Source: Rhexocercosporidium sp. MPI-PUGE-AT-0058 (taxonomy: Eukaryota > Ascomycota > Leotiomycetes > Helotiales). From it: DNA of 64,000 nucleotides. How positions within the stretch are numbered: the first letter of the stretch is position 1; the number at the start of each line of letters is the position of its first letter. The stretch spans positions 620,001-684,000 of the forward strand of contig JAGTJL010000019.1 of NCBI GenBank assembly GCA_020746875.1. The letters run 5' to 3'. Both the position numbers and the translations under genes were made by a program. Below are positions 1 to 9,606 of this stretch, one piece after another. The notes beneath the pieces were generated by a model, which saw nothing but the letters and a program-made list of their open reading frames with translations, was not told where the DNA came from and made no database searches.

Positions 1-649
1 TTGCATGAACTGGCTCGTTATTATGGTTATGCCTGTGTTGTATAGAAAGCGGACATTGTAGACTGTATGCCGTATTTACAATGTTACATATAGCATTCAC
101 AAATTTGACGAGTCGTCCAGTTGCCCGCTTGTCGACTTGACCTATCGATGCTAGTGAATCACCCAGGCAACAAGACTTCAATTAAGTAGCATGCGCAGTG
201 ATTGAAGGGATGCTAGTAGCTGTCAACTCTCCGGCTAATCATAGAACCGGGATTCCAGCTGTTCCTGGGAATCAGTCTAGCGTCCCCGACATGAGGCTGT
301 CAATGACCAATTACTAGGCTTAATTGGGTCTTTTGCGCTAAAACCAGTCTTAGATCGAGTGACTGGTGAGGCTGATGATATGTCGCTTAGCGTGATTTTG
401 AACATTGTGTATATAAACTAAGACTATAGACTCGAGATCTATTCCGCTTTCCTTCCTTTCTACACCCCAGGATTTAGAAACACCCCTTCCTTCAAGTTTC
501 TTTCTTCGAATCTGCAAAGACTTCTTTACATCCCTGCCTCTTGTCTCAACAACCAACAAAGCCTTCACACTTCCCAATCGACTCGACTTTCCTGGAACAT
601 ATCAACCCTACAAGTATCTCTCAGCCTCACACCTTATTCTGTATCGATC
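1..649. other. Intergenic, no gene recognised
   Basis: No reading frame here resembles a known protein. The last 200 bases are pyrimidine-rich on the plus strand and may be promoter and leader of the small model starting at 650. Confidence 0.4.
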
Positions 650-1088
650 ATGTCGAACAACGGATCTGTTCCTCACTCCAGCTTCTGGGCATGGGTTGCA
701 ACAGCCTCGAGAGACGCTCCATCTACACCTGTAAGCCAACTATCGTTCTTCCTTCTTAAGTTCATGCTATTAAATTCAGCCTACCTCCGACTAGTCGATT
801 CCTGACTTCCCTACCCCGCCCCCCGGCTTCGCCATGATGGATGACTCAAAGCCAAAGGGTCGAGCAAAGAAGGGTAAGCAATGGCGAACACTCGACCTTG
901 CTACCGTTGCTCCCAAAAGCTTCGGCCCCTCTCAGACATCCTCGCGCCCAGTTCCTGGTACGGCTAACGCTCATCAAGCATCCCATAAACCAAATGGTCG
1001 TCAGGATCCCAATAGCCACTTCGTTCAATCTCAACAAGGAGATCATCGTCCAGCTAGGCTCAGAACTCGGGACTCCCAATCGATATGA
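650..1088 (+). CDS. Possible small hypothetical protein, two exons
   Basis: An ATG at 650 opens a 27-codon exon ending at a GTAAGC donor (intron about 731-794). The frame resumes as SIPDFPTPPPGF and runs to a stop at 1088, giving about 124 residues. The product is Pro/Ser/Lys-rich with no recognisable domain. A clear 2EXR-type sequence lies just downstream in another frame (from about 1230), so these exons may be the 5' part of that decayed gene. Codon pattern and splice signals are plausible, but nothing confirms expression. Confidence 0.3.
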
Positions 1089-1229
1089 ATGGTCTGTCCA
1101 GAGGCACGACAGCCTGGCTATCGGAGGTCTGAGAAATTTGCCCGTCCCAACCGTAACTTCAGTCAAGTTCACATCGCCCCTCTGGTCGATTACTAGCTGA
1201 AAGTAGTGTCCCATTGACGGGTTTGACCA

Positions 1230-1519
1230 TTTTTGGTAAGGCCAGCCGAGCTTCGCTTCAAAATCTGGGCCATGACCCTTAATACCAACCGTATTCTCGA
1301 GGTCATCTGGGATGGAGCCGAAAATGACCCAAAGATGGCCTCGCACTACCACTACCGTCTGTCCCCCCATCATGCGTCCGACCCATATTGATGGATGTGT
1401 GCCAAGAGTCTCACGATGAACGGAGCGCTTCTACGCGCTTTCGAAGAAGTGTAAGGAGAATTACGGATATTGAGGACTGTGAGGGCGACAAGCAATTTTC
1501 TCCATGTGATGCTGCGTGA
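1230..1519 (+). pseudogene. 2EXR-domain protein relic
   Basis: The plus strand encodes RPAELRFKIWAMTL followed by RILEVIWD. This is the signature of the fungal 2EXR (F-box-like) domain: LPxELRxKIWxxxL, then a V-E-V/I strand. After a run of six C near 1360 the similarity moves to another frame, RPILMDVCQESHDER, matching the family's 'LxVCxESRxEA' block. The upstream frame holds several stops. The frame change and missing 5' part make it a relic. 2EXR proteins are common, expanded and of unknown function in Leotiomycetes and relatives. Confidence 0.5.
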
Positions 1520-2010
1520 CAACCACGAACACGAACACCGAGGGCCGGTTTTTGTTCGCCGTGTCGTTGCTTACAACCTCTAATTCCGCTCCTTTGATAT
1601 ATCGAGACTGACAGTACGTATTTAGACTTATTTCGCTTTGAAAGACTATACGGTGCGATGCCTTCTGATTTATTGATGGTACATATTTAATGTTTTCTCG
1701 TGAGAATGTAATGGCTGTGGATTAGGATATGGATTGGTCGTGGTGGATTTAGGATAATGTATTGATAATGTCTTTAATTAATGTCTATGCAATGTTGCCA
1801 AACCGATCCCTTACGCTCTTCAAACATCTGTGCAGTCCTAGGGTTAGAAAGCCATCGATTTGGGTCATCTTTGGTGCACTTCATAGACCTATCTTCGTCG
1901 GCAAAATTGCCCACCTGAAAGTAACAAATATTTACTTAGTAACCTCGCTTAAAGTACAGGGTTCAATGTGAAGCGAGCGAAGTCTGATCTGGTCATCGAA
2001 ACGGGCTGTA
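1520..2010. other. Intergenic flank of transposon
   Basis: AT-rich DNA with no recognisable gene. It ends at the TA dinucleotide (2009-2010) that is the left target-site copy of the Tc1/mariner element. Confidence 0.5.
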
Positions 2011-2045
2011 AGGGGCAAAATTAACGTTCCTTTTGAGGCACGTGC
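2011..2045 (+). repeat. Left terminal inverted repeat of Tc1/mariner element
   Basis: Begins AGGGGCAAAATTAACG and ends GAGGCACGTGC. Its reverse complement is found at 5158-5192 with two mismatches. Confidence 0.92.
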
Positions 2046-2760
2046 GCACCCCACTAAATAGCTTTATTTATATATAAACACACCTTTTCTTAATATAACT
2101 TTCGTATCTTTAATTATTCGAAATGCCTTTTATTTGGCCTTAAAAGAAGCGTAAATCTCGCGCGAGACCTTATACTCCTTCTCTTGACTTAAAATATAAT
2201 AGTGAAGGCTATGTTAAGTCACCTGCTCGCTCAGTTGTTATCGTTATAAAGCTCCTCGAGCAACGTATTAGTCCGATTCCATTCGAAGTCAAACACGAGA
2301 TTACTGGAGTTGATGCTCGTAACTCAGCTAAGATTATTAAATCTCATTAGCTTCGAACTTATCATAATCGAGCTGATTCTGGTCCCGATCCTCGCGGCCG
2401 AAAGAGAGCTCTTATACGAAATGATATTATTATAATTGCTGATTGTCTCGACGACGACAAAGAGCCTCTTACTAATCGAGGTGCTCCTTGGTAAGATATC
2501 GCCGAAGCAGTAAGAGTAGTTCTACTTAAGACTATACATTTCAAGCTTGCTCGAAAGCAAACAGTTGATGCGAGGACTATTCGACGAGCTTATAAAGCGG
2601 ATAAAGATCTCGGGAACTTTATATACGAGGAAGAGAAAGAATTAAATAAAAATTAAGCAATTGCTCGTCGAGAGCACGCCGATAAGATACTCTTGGAACG
2701 ATTATATTTAGAAGATTAAAAAGATATGGCTTTTTGCGATGAGTTTCACTTGAGTATCGG

Positions 2761-2920
2761 TGTAACGATAGGTATGCTTTGGCTAGGTCAGGGGTCCGGA
2801 ACAGGTCCGACCCCCCTCCGACTCCTTATATATATGCCTCCCTCCTGTACAGTAGCTCTGTAGTTTTTGTATTTTAAGTATTAAGTCTATCTTCACGTCT
2901 AAGGCTTTTGCGTCGTTACA
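2761..2920 (+). repeat. Left LTR
   Basis: 160 bp with TGTAACG...CGTTACA ends, containing a TATATATA box near 2828 that could start the element's transcript. It is 155/160 identical to the right LTR. Confidence 0.92.
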
Positions 2921-3155
2921 TTATACAAAAACTCCTCTACGTGCGTCTAGAGTATCTGCTGCTGCTGCTGCTGCTATTGTTTCTTCTGCTGCTCGATTGG
3001 ATTAGAGTCGTTGATTCTATCGTCGATACCACCTACCTACCTTTACTCTTTACACGCATTTTTACTTGCATACGACTCCTCCGTATTTGGCCCGTTACTT
3101 CCAGTACTACACAACACTTCAGAATCAAACCTTCCTCCTTGATTCCTTTCTTACT

Positions 3156-4373
3156 ATGGACTTCCAATAACAATTACAAGCTCTCCGCCAGCAATTTACC
3201 GACGAGCTCGCTCATAGAGACTCCCAAATCGAAGCTCTCTCTTCCACAGTCGCTTCTCTCCAAGGCTCTTTGACCTCCGTCCGGAACCAGTCCGAAACGG
3301 CTCCGAAACGTCAAAAGCGCCAGCTCCCGGACCCTCCAAAGTTTGACGGCACACAACTACACTACGACACTTGGCTAGCGCAGCTTCAGCTCGTGCTCGG
3401 CGTCGATGGTGAAGCAATTGGAGATGCGCAAGCTCAATTCGCGTTTGTTTACTTACGATTGGATTCCGGACCGGCTGCCCTTTGCTTAGAGCTCCTGAAA
3501 CACGCAAACCTCACGAATACGTATGATTATCACTTGATCTTAGATCAACTTGATAGGCATAACGGAGTCGAAAACAAGGTTTAGCGAGCTAAGGCAAAAC
3601 TCCATAAACTAGCTCAAACCGGTAGTTTCCACGGATTCCTGATTTCTTTTGAAGTGACGCTTGGCGAAGCAGGAGGGTGGAATTGGGACGATGAGAGGAA
3701 AATCGACACGTTACGGCCATGCCTTTCCGAATATCTCAAGCGGAAGCTTCAAGAGCACGATGTTTCAGGCACTACTCCTTTAAAGTACTTGGAATTCGTC
3801 TCCCTTTGCAAGAGATACGCCTCTCAATCGACTTTTGCGGCACCTACGGCTGCACATACCTCCGGGAACCATTCCGGACCAGGTCCGACTCAGCATCGCT
3901 CTTTGTACGACCCTCAAAAAGCCGACAAAATGGACCTTTCCGCTATTAACGCTATTGACGTAGCCTCTCGCTCCTCTTCTCCGTCAAGTATTGATCGCTC
4001 CCGCTGCTTCCGATGCGGATCGATTGATTATTACGTCTCTATCTGCCCGATACCTTTACCGCGGTCTGAATCTCCCCAGGAACCAGTCCGTATACAATCA
4101 ATTCAGCCCCGTATAACTTCTGCGGTCCGATTCCAACCATCTCAAGTTAATCGTATGGTTTCTAACCCTACACGGTCACGCCTACCGGTCCATAAGCAAC
4201 GTCAGCTCATAGGTGACGTAGCTTTATAATTAAAAGAACTAGAAAGAGAAGTTGATATTATGGGAATCGACACTGTACTCGATACTTTGTTAGAGTATAG
4301 GTACGATAATGGAATTGATTTAGAAGAAGAGTGGGAAGGGTAAGAAGCACGAGGACGAGCTTCGGTTTCCTGA
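3156..4373 (+). pseudogene. Gag-like polyprotein pseudogene of the LTR element
   Basis: One frame runs from the ATG at 3156 to TGA at 4371-4373 (405 codons) with four internal stops, at 3168, 3582, 4227 and 4341. All four are TAA or TAG where Gln would fit. The order is a short N-terminal coiled coil (QLQALRQQF...), a basic PKRQKRQLPDPPKFDG segment typical of the start of a Gag capsid domain, a capsid-like helical region, then a zinc-knuckle CFRCGSIDYYVSIC. In the knuckle the expected His of CX2CX4HX4C is Tyr, a CAT-to-TAT change. There is no pol. Structural Gag function in the ancestor is inferred from layout and the knuckle. Confidence 0.82.
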
Positions 4374-4381
4374 GGGGGTAG

Positions 4382-4541
4382 TGTAACGATAGGTATGCTT
4401 TGGCTAAGTCAGGGGTCCGGAACAGGTCCGACCCCCCTCCGACTCCTTATATATATGCCTCCCTCCTGTACAGTAGCTCTGTAGTTTTTGTATTCTAAGT
4501 ATTAAGTCTATCTTCACGTCCAAGGCTCTTGCGTCGTTATA
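4382..4541 (+). repeat. Right LTR
   Basis: 160 bp, five transitions different from the left LTR. Its terminal CGTTATA carries one CpA-to-TpA change relative to the left copy. It is followed directly by the target duplication ATCGG. Confidence 0.92.
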
Positions 4542-5157
4542 ATCGGTCCTTAAGTTACGAAGAGAGTAAAGCGTCGTCGAAGGAAGGAATCTCGAGAGAA
4601 AGCATATAACGTTTATATAAAGAAAGTCACTTCGAAAGACATAAAAGCGAAAGCTCGAGAAGAAGAATACTTGCTACTTATTAACGTCTTTATAATTATT
4701 GGGTACGACTAAAAGATAATAATCCTTTACGATATTCCGAGTAATTCAGTTAGAAAGATGATTACGAAAGTGTATATCGAGGAAATCCTTCCGAAGATTA
4801 AACAAGAGCTCATTTCGAGAGGTCTTACTCTTTAGCAAGGTAAGGATTTAGTTTATGATTCGAAGACTTCGAAGAAGTGGTTTGCTGATAATAATATCCT
4901 TTATATTACTTCGCTAAGCACTTCTCTTGATTTATTAATCTTCGAGTCGTATGCAACTTTATTAAAGAAAATATTTCATGCTCGAAGGATATAAAATAAA
5001 CGAGATGCTTTAGCACGTTTTCGATGGATTTTTAAGGAGCATTTCAAGCAAGAATCGGTTTATAATATGTACGATAAATATATAAAAAGGCTATGGGACT
5101 GTAAACGTCGTAGAGGGCAGATGACTAAATATTAAGGTGATTTTTTTGGTGTTATAT

Positions 5158-5192
5158 GCACGTGCCTCAAAAGGAACATTAATTTTGCCCCC
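5158..5192 (-). repeat. Right terminal inverted repeat of Tc1/mariner element
   Basis: Read on the minus strand it begins GGGGGCAAAATTAATG and ends GAGGCACGTGC, pairing with 2011-2045. TA follows immediately on the plus strand. Confidence 0.92.
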
Positions 5193-5194
5193 TA

Positions 5195-5908
5195 CAGACG
5201 GGGTAGCTTCAATGCTACTGATTTTATTGATAGTGACTAGGATGAATGATGCATTTGAATTCTCTGTCTCTCTAAAGAATTTCCACCTCTGAAGCGGTGC
5301 CAGGATGATAGGAAGTGCAAAATAGTGGGTAAGTTGTTAGGCTCGAAGCTTTGAAGCGCAATTTCGAATCTAGCTTCCTTCTGATCTTGAGTGCAAGGCA
5401 ACCCAATCTTTACTTGCTGAGATGCACACTGTCTATTGTCTAGCGCACCACACGGATGATTGATTTGATTGTCATGAGCTGAATATCATAACAAAACGCA
5501 CTGCACCTGTCTCTAACATACAAGCAAGCATCCATGTGTGTTCATGAGGTCTTAAACCGGCCTACAATCAAAGCGAATAAAACACCCTGCAGCTAAGAAG
5601 GAATTTTTTAGACATCGATTGTGACTCCCCTTTCCGTCCGTCCGTCCGGGGGGAAAAGCTCTAGGCACCACGGACACCTTGCTGAAGCATAATCAACGCC
5701 CTGGTTCCTAACCCATATTCACAAAAGCCAGGCCCTGACGACTGGCCGCAAGGAAGGGAATTGTGGCACACATTCTTAATCTTCCACCTTTACCGCCAAT
5801 GCAAGCAAAACGTCGCAGAGGCGCAGTCAAAGTTACGCCCGCCATATCGAAATCCATGTCGTGGTGTCAAGGTGACATAAATCAAGAAGTAATCAATCTT
5901 TCCAAGAG
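5195..5908. other. Intergenic, no gene recognised
   Basis: Contains a short CCGT-repeat and G-run near 5635-5653 and a 63-codon open frame (5763-5954) overlapping the 3' end of the next gene on the other strand. Nothing resembles a known protein. It probably includes the 3' flank of the minus-strand transcription factor. Confidence 0.4.
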
Positions 5909-8320
5909 CTACTTAGTCGGTAGAAGGAGCTGCGAACAGAAGCGTAGCTCGTAGCAGTGGGTATTGGAGGTATGGAAGGTATGATTTGCTTGCTTGTTGA
6001 GGACATCGACATCTATCATTGTGTTAGAGACTCAGGGAAAGAGATATAGAGATAAGAAAGAGTACTTACAGTTGAGTTGTAACTCATGGAAGTACTCCTT
6101 CGTAACTGGATCAACATCCGTAGCAATGATTCCTTCAGGGTTGACGTATGTCTTGGGTATAATTTGACGCATGTGCAAGAGCATTTGTAGCAAATTAGTG
6201 AGTTTTTCTCCCTGCGTGGCATAGAAATGGGGTATCTTGTCCAACGGCCAGCGTTCTTTGAAGTGGTCTTGTTCCCAGGATTTGAAGAGCCAAGTTGACT
6301 TCTCAACACAGTTCAATACGATCAGCGCAATGAGGAAGGTGTCGAATTTCGACGAGGCTGATCGGGCCAATAGACGACGCTCTAGAACGCTTAGAACTTC
6401 TCTGCAAAGTGTTGATGCTTTCTTCTCTGCTGCGGCGTTGAGTTGAGACACTAGCAGATCGTAGCTAGTTACGGTGACAGATGGACCCTGCCCGGCTTGC
6501 GCATCGATGTTGACGCGCTCAGAGATTGTCCAGCGAGGATTATGATCGACCAGCATTTGGACGACTGACCACAATTCCAAAGCTTGGCTCAGAAGTGTGT
6601 CATCGATTGCTAATCTCTGGGCCGTATTGAGCGTTACGTTCATGAAGTGGGAGGCTTCACGCTCGATGAACACATTAGATATCCGCTTCATATAAGCTTC
6701 GAGCTTCATAGGAAGATCGTCATTCTCATGGTCGAGGACATGAAGAGTGTTGATGCTAAATTCGCCATTGAGACCTGGATCGATGTTGCCTTGTACAGGT
6801 GTTTGATGTCCTTCTAGAGAATTGAAGGTGGCATACACAGTTGTCTCTGGGTAATGCGATGCCTCAATTTGATGTGAGGAGGGCTGGAGAGTGATGTGCG
6901 CCTTGGCAGCAGTGAGTTGCTGGTGTGCTAGTACAACATGGAGGCCGGCTGAATACATCTCTAGCTCGTCAGCCAGGCGGGTACGAACGCAAGGTTGCTT
7001 CCATAGTCGAGCACTCTCAACACTCTTGCAGGTTGTACAAGGTGTTCCATCCGAGCATGGCTTCTTGAGCATTCTGCAGCGAAGACAGGCGCCTATCGAT
7101 CTAACCTTGGAGACTTCCTTCCGACGTGTGCCTGAAAACTTGACTCGACCCTTCTGCTTAGGTGTCTTCTGGCCGTTGCCAAACTCTGCACTAAATTGCG
7201 TTGTCATTGGGGCCTGCGAGGACGGATGCATTGCCACAGATGCGGCGATAGGGGTGAATATGATAGTACGTTGTGGTTCGGGCTGTTCCATGGGATGGTC
7301 AAGCTGATTACCATCCTGGAAGTGATTGATCCCAGAACCATCAAGCATGGGCCATTGTAGTGGCTGATCTTGGCCTCCGTTGAACATGTTCTCAGCGAAA
7401 GACACATTGCCCTCCGTTAGAGCTTGCTCAATTGTTTTGGCAGGCATATTGGCTTGTCCATTGGCATCGTCAGCAAGAAGCTGTGGATCGACCATTGAGG
7501 GAATGAAGCGAGCTGCTGCTGCTGCCACATTGGTTGCAGTTGTTGCCATGGCCAAAGTTGGAGACGTTGATCTGGAATTGATCATCTGGGATGTGAAGTT
7601 GGCGTTGACATTATTCGTGGAACTCTCGCTTTCCCGACGGGGCTTCTGGTTGAATGCTGATAATAGTCAGTTCCACAATTCGATTCTATATGCAGCTAAC
7701 TCACACTTCTTGTCGCGCTGAACTCGCTGCTCGTAGCTGACAGGAGGATTGTCTGGAGTAAAATGCTCTTGAAGTTCGAGTCTGGTACCACGAGGGGGTT
7801 CTGAAGATCTGCCACCGGCAGCGCTTTGATTGTGGACCGATCGATCATCGTGCTTCTCCTTTGAGTCTATTTGCCTAGAGACCTCCGCCAAGACCGAGAG
7901 AGCAGACCAGTTCTCTTGATTCTGATGTCCGATCGGAAGCTCCATTGTCTGACCATTCATAAGCATTTCCCCTCGCACAGCTTCCGGCAGGTGTGGCAGG
8001 TTGTTCAGTTCGAGGGCGGCCTTCTGCCGGTCTTGCATCGAGAGGGCTGGACATTTCTTCGTGAGGTGGTTGGAGAGGCTATCAATTCTTCCTTTGGGAA
8101 ACTTTTCTCCGCATGCCTTACAGGTGTGTTCGTAACGGTTGCTGCTATCATTCAACTTGGCTCCTCGCTCGAAATGCTGGAGGATCAGAGCTGTTCAAAG
8201 TTAGCATTGAAAGTTGACATCAAAACCCGGTCGCCGAAAGAGACAAGGGATAGATATTAGTTCCAAGGCGTACTCAATAGAGAAGGGAAATACCAACGTA
8301 CCATTTGGTTTGCGCCCCAT
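5909..8320 (-). CDS. Transcription factor with BED-like finger and Zn2Cys6 cluster
   Basis: The model has four exons: 8320-8302, 8190-7705, 7656-6070 and 6012-5909 (731 aa). The 19-nt first exon encodes MGRKPN and joins to ALILQHFERG. A BED/C2H2-like finger follows (C30-X2-C33-X14-H48-X4-C53). Near residue 359 an atypical Zn2Cys6 cluster starts with ACLRCRMLKKPCSDG; its last Cys-Cys loop is long (about 12 residues, KLWKQPC type). The N-terminal block is conserved in a fungal family of presumed nuclear DNA-binding regulators of unknown targets. The C-terminal half is helical with no recognised domain. The last exon after the GTAAGT donor at 6069 is the weakest part. Function as a regulator is inferred from the two zinc modules. 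Confidence 0.8.
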
Positions 8321-8902
8321 CTCGAGTTTGTCGCGGGGTGGTTCTGTTGATTATTTTGACAGGCAGTATGAACACACCGCCTCTCACCGAAGACCACTTG
8401 AGCTGAAGATGTTCTCAAAAGACGCTAGGCTACTTTCACTAGCCTCGGTAAGACCCGTGCGCAAGCCGGGCTTTATCCGAGGGATGACCATCAACATCAG
8501 ATGAGGCACTTCAATTTCAGAACGAGCTCTACAAAAAGACCTCATACTATTGAATGTACCAAACAGAGTTTCTAACTTGTCATTGTACCTAAGGATCATA
8601 TCCCCTCCAGTTCAATTTCCTTTGAATCTCCACCTTTCAAATAAAGCCGCTGATCTGCCACCTCTAAATTTCCATAAAGCGACTGTAGCACATCTGTCAC
8701 AATAACGGGCTTGAGACTTTAAATGCCATTTTAGTCCGTTGGATGTTCTTCCGTAGTTATCAATATAGTTCAACGCTTTCAGCATGTCTCTCCACGGATC
8801 AGGAGGTATCAAGTTACTTGACGGCCATCGGGTATTGAACTGAAACCCTTCTCCGCGTCGCCACTAAGACCCTCCATTTCCTCGATCAACACTTTCAACT
8901 AG
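8321..8902. other. Intergenic, no gene recognised
   Basis: Upstream region of the minus-strand BED/Zn2Cys6 factor. Short open frames on both strands (71 and 66 codons) show no recognisable motif. Confidence 0.4.
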
Positions 8903-9151
8903 GGAGAAGCCTCGAGAACATTCGCCCGTCTCCGTAAACTTCCCTGTGAAATTCGAATCGAAATATGGAAATACACTCTTCTACGACCACGTATCAAAGA
9001 ATTTGATCTTTGGATGGCCAGTAAAGGCTATCTTGCAGGCCATGACCCACCAGCGCCTCTCACGGGTACATCACCTATGGGCGCCGGGTTCCCAGCTACA
9101 GTCCCTCTAATCGGAGAACACTCTTCCGGAATTGTCGGGACACACGACTAG
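8903..9151 (+). pseudogene. Second 2EXR-domain relic
   Basis: The plus-strand frame after a TAG at 8900 reads TFARLRKLPCEIRIEIWKYT and then LLRPRIKEFDLW. This fits the 2EXR consensus FxxLxxLPxEIRxxIWxxxLxxPRxIE. The frame stops at 9149-9151 without the downstream 'VCxESR' block. DNA beyond (to about 9440) has scattered stops in every plus-strand frame. There is no in-frame ATG before the domain. I read it as a gene fragment. Confidence 0.5.
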
Positions 9152-9606
9152 TACGAGATGATGTGTCAATTTTTTTCTCTCGCCGATTGAGTTGCACGCT
9201 CCCGACTACAAGCCACATTCTAACAATAGTTCTAGAGCAACTATGGTTCGTAGAAGTACTGCTCTTCCGCCATGCTAGTATCTTAGCTGCTAGCTCCCTT
9301 TCCAGTCACCAGATGGTCGAAAGAGAACAATCCTTACTTCTTCCAAGCTCCATTCTCTGGCTTTACCGCCTAATCCGACCATCAAATCGTCATTTCCTTC
9401 ATGTTGAACCACTTAGGTCCACTCTGCAGTAGTGTACAAACACGCCTCCATCACTCAAGCCCAGCTAATATTCCTACAGACCAACCGGAACACTCACCCT
9501 TTCAAAAACTCCTCACACTTAAATCAGACCAGCCAATACCCCAATCGTATAATTACAGTATCTCATGCCAGGCTATAAACTTTTCCTTTCTATGCCATTC
9601 TCCATC
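9152..9606. other. Intergenic, no intact gene recognised
   Basis: 3' flank of the next minus-strand gene. Two short plus-strand open frames (9163-9432, 9401-9658) have no recognisable motif and the second overlaps the next gene. Confidence 0.4.

Larger units (their letters stand above)
2761..4541 (+). mobile_element. Non-autonomous LTR retrotransposon encoding only Gag (TR-GAG-like), nested
   Basis: Two 160-bp direct repeats start TGTAACG and end CGTTACA (left) or CGTTATA (right). They enclose a 1.46-kb interior and are flanked by the 5-bp duplication ATCGG (2756-2760 and 4542-4546). The interior has room for a single gag-like gene and no protease, reverse transcriptase, RNase H or integrase. 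A purine run (GAGGGGGTAG) precedes the right LTR, as expected of a polypurine tract. No standard TGG-starting primer-binding site follows the left LTR. The LTRs differ at 5 of 160 positions, all transitions. A CTG-rich stretch lies near 2956-2974. Movement would have needed enzymes from a full-length relative. Confidence 0.88.
2123..5135 (+). pseudogene. Tc1/mariner DDE transposase pseudogene, interrupted by LTR element
   Basis: With 2761-4546 left out, one frame runs from the ATG at 2123 to the stop at 5133-5135, about 408 codons with nine internal TAA/TAG stops. The N-terminal part is Arg/Lys-rich and helix-turn-helix-like (GRKRAL..., DARTIRRAYK). The CDEFHLSIGP block matches the catalytic 'SDE.HF..GPQ' Asp motif of the superfamily. 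Further on, RKMITKVYIEEILP corresponds to the conserved 'xxYIxxILEP' stretch, followed by a degraded DDE C-terminal half. The LTR element lies inside the catalytic block. Exact family (Ant1-like or other) is not settled. Confidence 0.85.
2011..5192 (+). mobile_element. Tc1/mariner-type DNA transposon, inactivated, with nested insertion
   Basis: The element is bounded by 35-bp terminal inverted repeats with two mismatches (A/G at the first base, C/T at base 14). It is flanked by TA on both sides (2009-2010 and 5193-5194), the target-site duplication of the Tc1/mariner superfamily. Without the nested LTR element and one copy of its 5-bp duplication it would be about 1.4 kb. It encodes one transposase frame, broken by nine stops. 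All nine are TAA or TAG where CAA or CAG (Gln) would fit, as expected from C-to-T change at CpA (RIP). It appears immobile. Confidence 0.9.

Noticed and set aside
846..1373. 175-codon minus-strand open frame
   Set aside because: It lies opposite the 2EXR relic and the small plus-strand model. Its product has no motif, and the plus strand carries the recognisable family sequence.
5763..5954. 63-codon plus-strand frame
   Set aside because: Overlaps the last exon of the minus-strand transcription factor; no motif or splice partner.
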